The notes beneath the pieces were generated by a model. It worked only from the letters and a program-made list of their open reading frames with translations. It had not been told where the DNA came from and searched no databases. The position numbers and the translations under genes were made by a program. A DNA stretch of 64,000 bases from Azorinus chamasolen (lineage: Eukaryota > Mollusca > Bivalvia > Cardiida > Solecurtidae): assembly GCA_963576725.1 (NCBI GenBank), contig OY755244.1, positions 33,515,876-33,579,875 on the forward strand, written 5' to 3'. Below are positions 10,263 through 22,500 of the stretch, piece by piece (the stretch's first letter is position 1; each line of letters starts with the position of its first letter).

Positions 10263-10590
10263 TGATAATAATACTCTTACTTTGATCGAAAGCTTGTCCA
10301 TATTCAGTCCTGTTCACAAATGGATATCTTTCATTGTCCCCTGGGCCAGTGGGTCCAGTTGAGAAGGGCTCATTTGAGCCCATGAAAGCTGGCTCCCTGG
10401 GCGTATAGGCTGGGGGCTTGCCAAGATTTCGATTTGGCATGGTAACTGTGTTGGTGTTTATAGGGCTGCTGGGCCGTAGTTTTGCTGGGCTTTTCACAAG
10501 AGTGGGGCCATCCCTATGAAGAGGGGTGAGCTCTTTAAAGTCTACTGACCCTGGAGATGGTTTGTGCAGCTGCATAGGTACTTTCTTTGT
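10219..10590 (-). CDS. Cadherin exon 13: Pro/Ser-rich cytoplasmic tail and stop
   Basis: 372 bp including the stop, entering in phase 0, residues 2251-2373. The acceptor is ...ggttttacag. The tail is rich in Pro, Ser and Thr with several S-P or T-P sites. It has K-P-P-A-Y-T-P (PPxY at 10405-10416), a motif family known to bind WW domains. The last 14 or so codons and the stop lie in foldback repeat E. No catenin-binding box is seen. The first AATAAA on this strand after the stop is at 9276-9281, so a proximal poly(A) signal is not obvious. A further splice from gtctcc at about 10261 cannot be excluded. Confidence 0.85.
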   Translation of the reverse strand, partial: TKKVPMQLHKPSPGSVDFKELTPLHRDGPTLVKSPAKLRPSSPINTNTVTMPNRNLGKPPAYTPREPAFMGSNEPFSTGPTGPGDNERYPFVNRTEYGQAFDQSKSIIIRSPDKMHKLKHIQG

Positions 10591-13500
10591 CTGTAAAACC
10601 ACAGAAATCAAACATTTCAGAAATACAAATGTATTGATAAAAGTTAAGTATTCAAATGCCTTTAAACACTCTTTACATTGATTCATTATGTGGTCACTTT
10701 AACCCTTTCCCTGTTCAGTATTTCGTTCAAGAAATAATGACATCATGAATATTTATTAGCTGATTTTTTATATTGCCATATGTACACAGGAGTTTTTGGC
10801 ATTGGTAGAAACTATAAAACCAGATCTGTATTATTTCATAAGCAAACAGAGCAGACCCAGATCAGACAGCTCCTATAGGAGCCGTCTGATCTGGGTCTAC
10901 TCTGTTTGCAAAAGTGTAGAAAGACGTATTAATGGAGTAAAGGGTTAATATACAGAACATGTTTGCATTTACATGAAGGTAAGGGTTGTGGAAGAAGTTT
11001 CAATAACATCTACAAACAGTTCAGACCCAGGCGAGACCCCGAGGCATTTTTATATAGAAATTTAATATTCATGAACCTTGTAATGTGTGCAAACAAAATT
11101 TATCTCAGCAAGCTAATGGTTTCAGATTCCACAATACAAAGTGTTTGAACTCTTTCCGTCATATAAACACCTTTTCACACTTTTAACTCTTTGCATGCTA
11201 GCAGTGAAACCGTGATTACCTATGCAAACAGTTTGGATCCAGATGAGACACCACATAATGCGGTGTCTCATCAGGATCCAAACTGTTTGTCACTTTGATG
11301 ATATTTTTGCGAAGAAATGAGAGAAGTTTTATTTTCAGAATTGTAGCAGACGACAATTTTTGCAGACGAAAAATTACTTAGCATGCAAAGAGTTAAACAC
11401 AGAGTAGAACCAGATCAGAGGGTTCCTATAGGAGCCGTCTTATCAGGGTTTGCTCTGTATGTTGATGAAATTATGATATTATGAGTTGTTTTTTTTGCTT
11501 TCTAAAATGGCTACAATATTACGTCTTCCATATTTTATTTTAACTATTTTGTTCATGAGTGTTCACTAAGTATTAATATCTGGAATACATATAGAACAAT
11601 GAAAGGGTTAACCCCTTACCCATGAATATTCAGGTACACAATAATGACCTCATCAAAATTGATTAGATTAAAATGTTATAATAGCACATGGACACAGAAC
11701 TTTTTGTCCTGGCTGAAACTGTAGAATTATATCTATATTATATCATAAGCAAGCATGGCAGGCCTGGGTCAGACAGTTCCTATGGGAGCCATTTGATCTG
11801 GATCTACTCTATTTGCAAGGGCATAGAAAGGTGTATGTATTGAAGAAAAGGGTTAAACATTCTGAATATGTAAGGCAAAGCATTCTACTTACAGCGGAAG
11901 GCATTGGTAGGGACACCACTGTAGGGGGCGGCTTGGCCTTGTTAAAGGACTTCTCTTCCATAAGACTAGCTGCAAAACGAGAGAATATTGGTCAAAGTAA
12001 CACACATGTCACATTCTGGGTTAAGTGTTACAAGAAATAAGAAAGTCATGATGGTCCCATAGCTAGCATAGGCCTATGCCCAAAGCAATCTATTTTTTGA
12101 GAACAGTATATATCACTTGATAGATAGAGGGCATTTAACTCTTGGAACACAAGTAGCAAAACCATGATTATTTATGCAAATAGTTCTGATCCAGATGAGA
12201 TGCTCCATAATGTGTCGTCTCATCTAGATCCAAACTTTCTGACACTTCGAATACATTTTTTCAAAGAAATGAGAGAAATTTTATTTTAATCCATTCCCTA
12301 ATATTGACACCTTTTGATGCCTGTGTAAAAGTCACTTTTTTCAAAACTACACAATTCTAAAATCTTCCTTTTCTGTTGTAAATGCTCTTTTACGGTAGAT
12401 TTATTCAAAGAGGTTGGGTAAAAAAATAGCGCATGAGGGAATTGGTTAAGAATTGAAGCAGATGACAATTGTTGCAGACAAAAATTACTTAGAAATTGGG
12501 TGCAATGTTTTTTGATAAATAACAGTAGAACTTGAGTATTTTTGTAGAGAGCCACCTCAGGAATAGCCCTGCAAAATTATACTGAAATGTATATCAATTA
12601 TCATATACTAACATGTGTGTACAACATACATCACATGCCGATCTCACTTTTGCGTAAATTATTGAGTATTCTTGGGAAGAAAACTCTAGACATGTCCGAT
12701 TTGGTACATGCTGAAACTTGGTCTAGATCAAATGGCCATTCATACTGTATGTCAACATACCTAAGTTCCATGAAAATAAAAAGGTGTTAGATTGTTAGCA
12801 TGGCAAAACATTCCATAGTTTGATAATTCAAGGGCAAATAACTCTAGACTTACTTAGCAGAGATCTAACAGCCATGCAAATTATATAGATATAAAACCAA
12901 TCCATAAAGAGATAAATGTATAAGTGTTAAGGTGTTAAAATATGCCAATTTGTCTAGGTGAAGGGCACTCAACTCAAGAAAAAGGGCATGCAACTCAAGA
13001 TATACTTGCCTGATTTTGCCCATGATCAAACCTGGCCAAGATCTTATGCCTGTACACATTGTGTCAAAGTTTGATTCAGGTCAATTAACCCTTAAAATGC
13101 TGAATTTTGAAATGGACCATTCTAAAATTCAAACAGGTCAAGCTTATGGTGAATATTTACAGATTTTTCTAAAGAAAAATGTAACATGACAAACAGTGCA
13201 GATCCTGGAGTGCAGTGGCAGTATTGCAATGCAGTTTTGCAAATTCATGTTCATAATATAACAGTCTTGACAACATGTAACAGGGTGACATCCATGGCAT
13301 GGCAAGTCATTGGTGCATTCTGTCGTTCAAAAGTGAGCACAAAAACTTTGTATCATTCCAATAAGCCAGCATCAAGCATGCCAATTGCACGTTTTATGTT
13401 TATTATTGGGTATCCTTGGGTAGCCAACTCTAGACATATTCGATTTAGCCCATGTTGAATCTTGGTCCAGATCAACTTTGTTAGATTCTTTAACTAATTG

Positions 13501-16500
13501 TAAGATAACCAACATTCAATGATCCTAAAAGCTCATAATGAGCACTTCATGCTCAGGTAAGCAAAATAATATTTTGAAAGAAAAAAGAACAACACTGAAA
13601 AATGTAAAAAGGTCTCCAGAATCTATCATTTGCATTTTAAATCCAAGTACCGCATTCTCATCATATGCAAACATGTTCTGTATATTAACCCTTTACTCCA
13701 TAAATACGCCTCTCTACACTTTTGCAAACAGAGTAGACCCAGATCAAACGACTTCTATAGGAGCCGTCAGATCAGGGTCTGTTCTGTTTGCATATGAAAT
13801 AATATAGATATGACTCTACAGTTTCTGCTACGGCCAAAACTTCTTGTGTCCATGTGCTATTAATCTCATTAATATTCATGATGTCATTATTTCTTACATG
13901 CATATTCATGGAGGAAAGGGTTAATGGCATCCTATTTATTAGCTGAGGGTTTATAACCCTTTCCTCCATAAATACGCCTTTCTATGCCTCTGTAAAAGTC
14001 ACTTTTTGAAACCATTGTGATAAACAGAGCATTTGCTCCTATAGGAACAAATGCTGTTTATCACAATGGTTTCAAAACTACATAATTCTAAAATTTATCT
14101 TTTCTGTAATTAATGCTCCTTTTTGGTAGATTTATTCGAAGAGGTTGGGTCTAAAAATAGCCTATGGAGGAATAGGATAATGAAACATGTACAAAGGATG
14201 TTTTGGTACTGGTAGAAACTATAGTCAGAGATCCATTATAATTCCATAAGCAAATGGAGCAGACCCTAATCAGATGGCACTTTAATCTGATCTGGGTCTG
14301 GTTTGTTTTCAAACGCGTTTATATGAAGGAAAGGATTATAAGGGTTTCCACAGGTTAAAATTGTGACTTCAAAATGACTAAAGGGACATAACTCTTTTAT
14401 CAACCTAGATTGAGATACTATGCCGATAGATATTACTTCCACTTCCAGCTTTGGAGAAGATATTACAATTTTTTCTTGGGAAGGGGGAGTTTTCCTTAAA
14501 GATTAAGAAGGTGAAATTCGTTTAAATTGGTGTGATATGTGATTTTTAGTCGAAATTCTACCTCATTTTCGAATCCTAGAACACTGATCGAGCTTCTTAC
14601 ATTAGATAGTGGACAGTTACAATATAGTGACGCTTTGATATCTCTAACTTTAACACTTTCCTTCATATACATGTAAACATATTTTCACACATTTACAGAA
14701 AAGACCCAGATCAGACACCTCCTATAGGAGCCATCTGATCTGGGTCTGCTCTGTTTGCAAATAGAATTTGAAAGATCTCTTTTTTCGTTTTCTGATATGG
14801 CTGCACTGTTCCACCTTCGATATTTCATTATAACTATTTTGTCCATGAACATTCAGTAGGTATTGAAATTTGGACTAAATATAGAACAGGGAAAGGGTTA
14901 AGGGGCCATACAAATTACTTCGAGATAACAGAGGTTTGAGTCAGTCTATTTGTAACCTGGAAACTTTCTCGATGTGACAGCTTAACCCATTCCCTCATAG
15001 GCTATTTTTAGATCCTACTTCTTTGAACAAATCTACTGAAACAGAGCATTTTCTAGTGGAAACGACTTTTTTAGAATTGTGTAGTGTTGAAACCATTGTG
15101 ATGTTAATAGAGCAATTGCTTCTTTTTATCACAATGGCTTCAGAAAGTGACTTTTACAGAGACTTCAAAAGGCATCAATATGTGGGAATGGGTTAATGCA
15201 GGTTTTAAAGTAATGCTGAAAGCTCCTACAGGACTTACGACCAGAATCAATCAGTCACATGCTTTATAGATATGTGCAGTGATGAATTTTAGAGCAATTC
15301 TGTATAATACTATTACAAATTTTTCGAAAGGACCAAGTGTTAAACTCAAGTTATATCAAATTTGGAGTAATCCGTGTTTGATATATCAAGGTTCAACTGC
15401 ATGTCCCAAGATGTGGGGCAAAGCAAATACAGCAAAACCTCTCTATAACGGCCATTTACAGAGACTTCAAAAGGCATCAATATGTGGGAATGGGTTAATG
15501 CAGGTTTTAAAGTAATGCTGAAAGCTCCTACAGGACTTACGACCAGAATCAATCAGTCACATGCTTTATAGATATGTGCAGTGATGAATTTTAGAGCAAT
15601 TCTGTATAATACTATTACAAATTTTTCGAAAGGACCAAGTGTTAAACTCAAGTTATATCAAATTTGGAGTAATCCGTGTTTGATATATCAAGGTTCAACT
15701 GCATGTCCCAAGATGTGGGGCAAAGCAAATACAGCAAAACCTCTCTATAACGGCCATTAGGCCGCGGTATTTAGGGTAGGTGGCTGCTTAAAGTAAGGTG
15801 AAAGTGAAACAGAACGCTCCTATAGGAGCGTTCTGTTTTACTTTCACCTTGCTTTAAGCAGCCACCTGCCTTTAACACAAAATACTTGATGTAATTTAGT
15901 GGCTGTTATAGAGAGGTTTTACTGTTTAGGAAAAATACTCTGTACAAGGGTTTTCTACAGTGTTTTTGGAGTTGAAACAAAATGGTTAACAAATGACAAA
16001 CTGACGAGCAGACTGATGCCATGTACCATTACAGAGTACATCCTTTCAGGCAAAAAGGTCTTCCATTTGATATATGAGTTAGTACTTCAAAAGCTCAGTG
16101 TTTCATGCAAAATTCATATTCCAAGACAGGACAAAAGGAACCTAATATTATATAATGTACTTCATAATAATTAACAGTTAGAAAGGACACAAAATATGTG
16201 TAAATTTGTTATTGTTGTAAATGTCAATTGAAGTATTGCATGCAAATACAGTGGAACCTGTCTTAAGTGGCTATTCATTTATTGAACATAAGAGTCTTAA
16301 AAAGCAGGTGGATGCTTAATGCAGGATAAAAGTAAAACAGAAATCTCCTATAGGAGCTTTCTGTATTACTTTTGACCTGCATTAAGCTACCACCTGCCTT
16401 ACAGACCCATAGTTTTGATGGCCACTTAAGACAAGTTCTACTGTAAAGATGAATTGTTACCGAAGAAAATGTGAGCCTTCTCTGGCCTTCCTTTAATCTC

Positions 16501-19500
16501 AGGAGCTTGAAGCGAGAATAGTGAAATATATTTGCATCACTCTAGTACTAACAAAGTACCACTACATACAGTATATCAGTCAATGGTTACAAAATGCATA
16601 TCAAGCACTTTAAAGTATTTTCAAAAATACTATGTGTAGGTAAATTTCCCACAAGAAATATGCGAATGACACCTTTTACTACTGTCAACCCTTTACTCCA
16701 TAAATACTTCTTTCTATGCCTTTACAAATAGAGTAGACCCAGATCAGACAACTCTTGTAGGAACCGGCTGATCAAGGTCTGCTCTGTTTGCTTATAATAC
16801 AGATATAGATGTGATTCTACAGTTTCTGAAATGGCCAAAACTTCTTGAGTCCATGTGCTATTATAACAATTGATCTAACTAATATTCATGATGTCATTAT
16901 TTCTTACATGGATATTCATAGAGAAAAGGGTTAAGCATGTTTATATAATGACCACTTGTTCAAGCCTCGGTAATGTACCATGTAAAAGTCTCAAGAACTA
17001 TTTTACATTTACAAGCGCATGGAAGGTCTCAAAATACACAATGTTTTCAATGTGTTGCAACCATGTTTCCAATGTGTTACAACCATGTTTCCAGTGAAAT
17101 TTCCTGAATGTTACAACCATGTTTCCAGTGAGTTACAACCATGTTTCCAGTGAGTTACAACCATGTTTCCAGTGTTACAACCATGTTTCTAGTGTGTTAC
17201 AACCATGTTCCCCAATGTGTTACAACCATGTTTCAAGTATGTTTTAATCATGTTTCCAATGTGTTACAACCATGTTTCCAGTGTGTAATAACCATGTTTC
17301 CAGTGTTAAAACTATGTTTCAAGTGTGTTACAATCATATTTTATCTATGCTTATGTACATCGACCATTGTATCCACATGGTACACTGAAATTTCCACCAA
17401 TCTTTATAACCCATTCAATATCATATATACAGTTGAACATCGATATCTCAAATAACAGAAGTTTGAGTTATCCGATTTCTAATGTTCACAGCTTAATGCA
17501 GGTCTAAAGTAATGCTGAAAGCTCCTGTAGGAGTTTTCAGCATTACTTTAGACCTGCATTAAATTGTCACAAGTGTTTATAGATATGCATAGCGATATAT
17601 TTTAGAGCAATTATGTATTGTAAATTTTGGACGGACCGAATGTTTAGTTCGAGTTATCTCGAAGTTCGAATTATCTGAGTTTGAGATATCGGAGTCCAAC
17701 TGTAGTATATGTTATTATCAGTATATGCTATAATTATTATTATTATTTATAACTGATATGATTTCATTTCATCTCAAATTTTTTTAAATTTTACCATATG
17801 GTCAAAATCTTCTATTGATTCTTACCATATGCTGCTCATATATGGCAATAAACTTTTCAGGAATACAACTTACTTTGCATTGGTGCGACCTTGGGGTAGA
17901 ATTGTTTTTTGGCCACTTGGTCCCCTCCATCATCACCAATCTCTACACGGTTAGGTCTAGTAAAAATATTGATGACATTCTCAATACAACAACAAAAAAA
18001 AGAGAAGAAAACTAGAGGTTTTTGTCACAAAAACGGATGTCTCCCCTCTAATAAAAACAATATGTAAAGGGAAATCACTAAAAATGTTATGGACTTGATG
18101 AATGATACTTCCCCTCATTATGCACTTTCCACACCACATTTTTCAAGAAGAAAATGATAAAAGCTAATAACTCCAAAAATACTGATACCAGAGTTATGGC
18201 CCTTGTGCATGACACTTACTTTCATAATGCTCTTTCCAAAAATAAAATGTCATTCCAATAGCATCAGTCGAACAGAAGTAATTTTTCATCTGCAACAATT
18301 GTCATCTGCTTCAATTCTTAAAATAACTTTTCTCTAATTTCTTATCAAGATGACAAACAGTTTGGATCCTGATGAGACGCTGCATTATGCGGCGTCTCAT
18401 CTGGATCCAAACGGTTTGCATAGGTAATCACAGTTTTGCCGCTAGAGTGCAAAGAGTTAATTAATATACTATATTAAATATTAATCTAATAAGTATTCAT
18501 GATTTCATTATTTCTTACATAAATATTCATGGAGTAAAGGGTTAACCCTTTACTCCATGAGCATTCAAGTAAGAAATATTCCATGTAAGAAATAATGACA
18601 ATTAATATCAATCAAATTAATTATCATAATAGCACATGCACACTGGAAGATTTGGCCATGGCAGAAACTGAACAATTATATCATAAGCAAACAGAGCAGA
18701 CCCTGATCAGACCTCTCCTACATGCTCTGATTGCAAAGGTGTAGAAAGGCGTATTTATGGAGCAAAGGTTTAGTCTTTACATGTACAGTAAAACCTCTCT
18801 ATGACAGCCACTAAAGTGTGTTAATTAGTTGGTACAGTCAACTCTCGTTATGTCGAGTTCGTAGGGACCTGTTAAAAACTTCGACTCATCGAGAGTTCGA
18901 CTTAAAAAAAACCCAACCTAGTTTCTTTCATTACGGTCACCTAAACAAGCTGCCAATTTACAGTCATACTTGTGCTTGTATACTTTAGTCTGCACATTGT
19001 GTAAAGGAATCGCGCTCTGTGTATATAAAACACAGCGAGTACAAACTTCTGTCTGTCCTACCCTATTAATAACACCATGTCCAAATTTGCAAGGCCCTGT
19101 CCAATTTTCAGATTCGTTTTACCTCTATCATTGAATTAATCGACGTTGGTTTGGCGAATTTTTCAAACGCATTGTTTGTTTACACCATATCTACGGAGAA
19201 ATCCCTTAATCAAAGGGCACCGGAAATACGTAATAACATGCGAACTAGCTGTGATATTCTGGCTGGTTGCCGATTCGCGCTCTTCCAGCACATGTAAGAG
19301 AACAGCCATATTCAGGGAACCAGACATAGTAAACTGTTTACCCGATTTTATACGATTCGCCGTGAGCTGTTTCGGTATCTAATTGTAGCACGTATATTAT
19401 TCACGCAAAAAATTGAATTCAATATGAAACTGCATGAATTGGTAATAAAATGAGGAAGTGGCCTCAATTTTTATTCCAATTTTTCCGAAATCGCCCGGAC

Positions 19501-22500
19501 GCGAGGACACTTGAAAGTTCTCTTTCGTACTACAGTAGTCATGACAGACACTTAGGACGAATGGAAGGTAATGGGTCATTTTACTAAATAACTTTCGCTC
19601 ATTTTGGTATTGTTCCACAGTTTGAATAATTATCAGACATCAGTAATTGTTTACCAACAAAACACTGTAATTACCTGTGTCGCGTTCACCAGGCGTACAT
19701 TGTCTGCGTCGGATCAAAAGGTCCAATTCACACCTCGAACTCCATCAGACTGAGAGATGTGACTTCGATACAAACACCGATAATTACATGCAAACAGACA
19801 CATTGGGGATGGAAAATGACTTCGACTTATCGAAAACGTGGTCAGTTCAAATTCGTCTTAAAAACTTAAATTTATATAGAATATATAGGAAGAAAAGTTG
19901 GGACTTTACAAAAACTTCGTGACAACAAGAAATTCGTATCAAGCGAGTTTGCCATAACGAGAGTGGACTGTATTTAGGACAGGTGGCTGCTTAAAGCAAG
20001 GTGAAAGTAAAACAGAACGCTCCTATAGGAGCGTTCTGTTTTACATTCACCTTGCTTTAAGCAGCCACCTGCCTTTAACACAAAATACTTGATGTAATTT
20101 AGTGGCTGTTATAGAGAGGTTTTACTGTATTTCGAAACAAGTTCTATGTCAATCACTTGGATCTTGAAGAGATGTCCACTGTCACTTGGTAGGTCATTTG
20201 TATCCAAACCAGATCCAAAGAATCATGACTTGACAAAGTATTCTATAAGTCAAAGATGGCCTCAAAGGCAGTAAACTGCTGGAAACAAATCTGACAATTT
20301 TAACCCTTTCCCTGTTGAATATTCATAGATATAATGACATCATGAATTTTAATTAGATCATGTTTATAAGGGCATATGTACACTGGAAATTTTGACTCAG
20401 GAAGAAATTGAAGAGTCATATCTATATTACACCATAAGCAAACAGACCAGATCTTGCTCAGACGTGTCATATAGGAGCCATCTGATCTGGGTCTACTCTG
20501 TGTGCCAGGGCGTGAAAAAGCACTTATATGATGAAATGGATTAACCCTTTCCCTCATATAAACGTGTTTTCACGCATTTGTAAAAAGAGTAGACCCAGAT
20601 CAGACGGCTCCTAGAGGAGCCGTCTGATCAGGGTCTACTCTGTTTGCAAATAGAATTTCAAAGATCTGTGTCTTTACTTTCAAAAATGGCTACAACTTTC
20701 CATCTTCCATATTTCATTATAATCATTCTATGAATATTCAGTAGGTATTGAAATTTGGAATGAACACAGAACAGGGAAAGGGTTAAATGAACAGACATGA
20801 GTAATTCCAACAGTCATTATGACAGACACTTACTTGTGCATTTCTCTGAATTTGTAGATAGCAAATGCTGCTGCAATGACTATGCCAGCCACTACAACCA
20901 CTCCAACAACGGCAAGCACCGCAATACCAGTGGTTGTTTGTGGCCATGCTTTCTCTTCTTCAGTAGGGGGGACATACTCATACTTTTCCACTCTCGTGAT
21001 AACAAACGATGTCCAGGCCACTCCTATAATACCAGAAATTAGCATAATTAAGCCATATGCTATTTTTAGACCTAACCTTTTTGAGTAAATTTACTGAAAA
21101 GGAGCATTCACTTGAGAAAAGGATTTTTCCTAGAAAAGTGTACTTTTGAAACCACTGTGTTAAATACAACATTTGCTCCTATAGAGCAAATGCTCGTTTA
21201 TCACAATGGGTTCAAAAAGTGACTTTTACAGAGGGCTTCATAAGGCTTCAGTATGAGGGAATGGGTTATGGTTGTTTAGCTCTTTCCACTCAAAATAAGT
21301 TAATATATGTACATGTCGAAATAGTTTTCTGGTTCATATTGTACATTTTTTAGCTCACCTGGTCGGCATGAAGTGCCAACGTGAACCATGGGGATCGCCC
21401 TGTGTCGTCATCTGTCATAGTGTGCTGTCCGTCATCAACAATTTCTTTTAATTTAACTCAGTTACATCCAATCCATGTAGCCCCAAACATCCCAATCCTT
21501 TCTCCATTACTACAAGTCAGTCAAGGGCTTGGTGCAAAACTACTGTAAATCCTTCACAAAGTGAAGGAGTTAAAGTAGTTTTGCACCAAGCCCTCGGTCC
21601 GTTCCCTATATTTAGTCTTGATAAAATAATTGTAAGATTGGTTGGAATGGACTTTAAGACGAGAATAGATTGAAGGTGTATCTAAAAGTTGTGTTTAGGA
21701 GGGGACCCAAATCAGGGTCTGTTCTGTTTGCCTATGAAATTATGAAAGCTATGACACTACGGTTTCTTCAGATACCATAATATCCTGTGTACAAATGCTA
21801 TTATAAAAATTTCAGCTAATTAATATTGATGATGTCATCATTTCTTACATGAATATACAACAGGGAAAGGGTAGATTAGGACTATGGCTGACATTAAAAA
21901 TCAATATCATGATAAACAAGAAAACATTATGCCCCCGATTTGAGCTTTAACCTTGATGTATGACCTTGAACTTAATAAGTCACCCCTAAAAATGTTTGCC
22001 TCCATAAATAGCATTCTAAGTTTGAAGTATGTATGTCCTGTGGCTACAAAATTATCGCCAACATTAAAGTTGGACACAACTAACCCACAAACTAGAAAAT
22101 TGTGTCTGTAAGACACAGCGATGCCCCCGTGATGGTGCTTGCCTAGCTGCATGTAAAATTCCTATGTAGATTGACCTTGACCTTGGGCTTGCCGGCAGCA
22201 TGGGCTGGGTGCCCAATGAAAGTATGGATGGTGTTTAATGTGTATATGCAATTCCATGCCAATAGCTATAGGGTTTAGTGAGATTTAAGACAATGAAAAA
22301 ACTGTGACAAGCAACTGCACGGATGTGCCAACAAATAAGAACAAGGGGCCAATCCTTTTGTTATTTTCTTTTGTTGAACAAAGGGCCATGACCCCTTGTT
22401 CTATTGTTATGGAACGAACTCTGTTGTTTTCTTTTGTTCTGCTGATCATGACCTGGCCCCTCGTCCTTACTTGGTAGAGCGTAAAAACTTGACACACAGA

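Noticed and set aside
17141..17455. Open frame of 104 codons with repeated C-Y-N-H-V-like units
   Set aside because: It is a translation of the 20-22 bp minisatellite; the repeat unit simply lacks stops in this frame, and no splice or domain evidence supports it.
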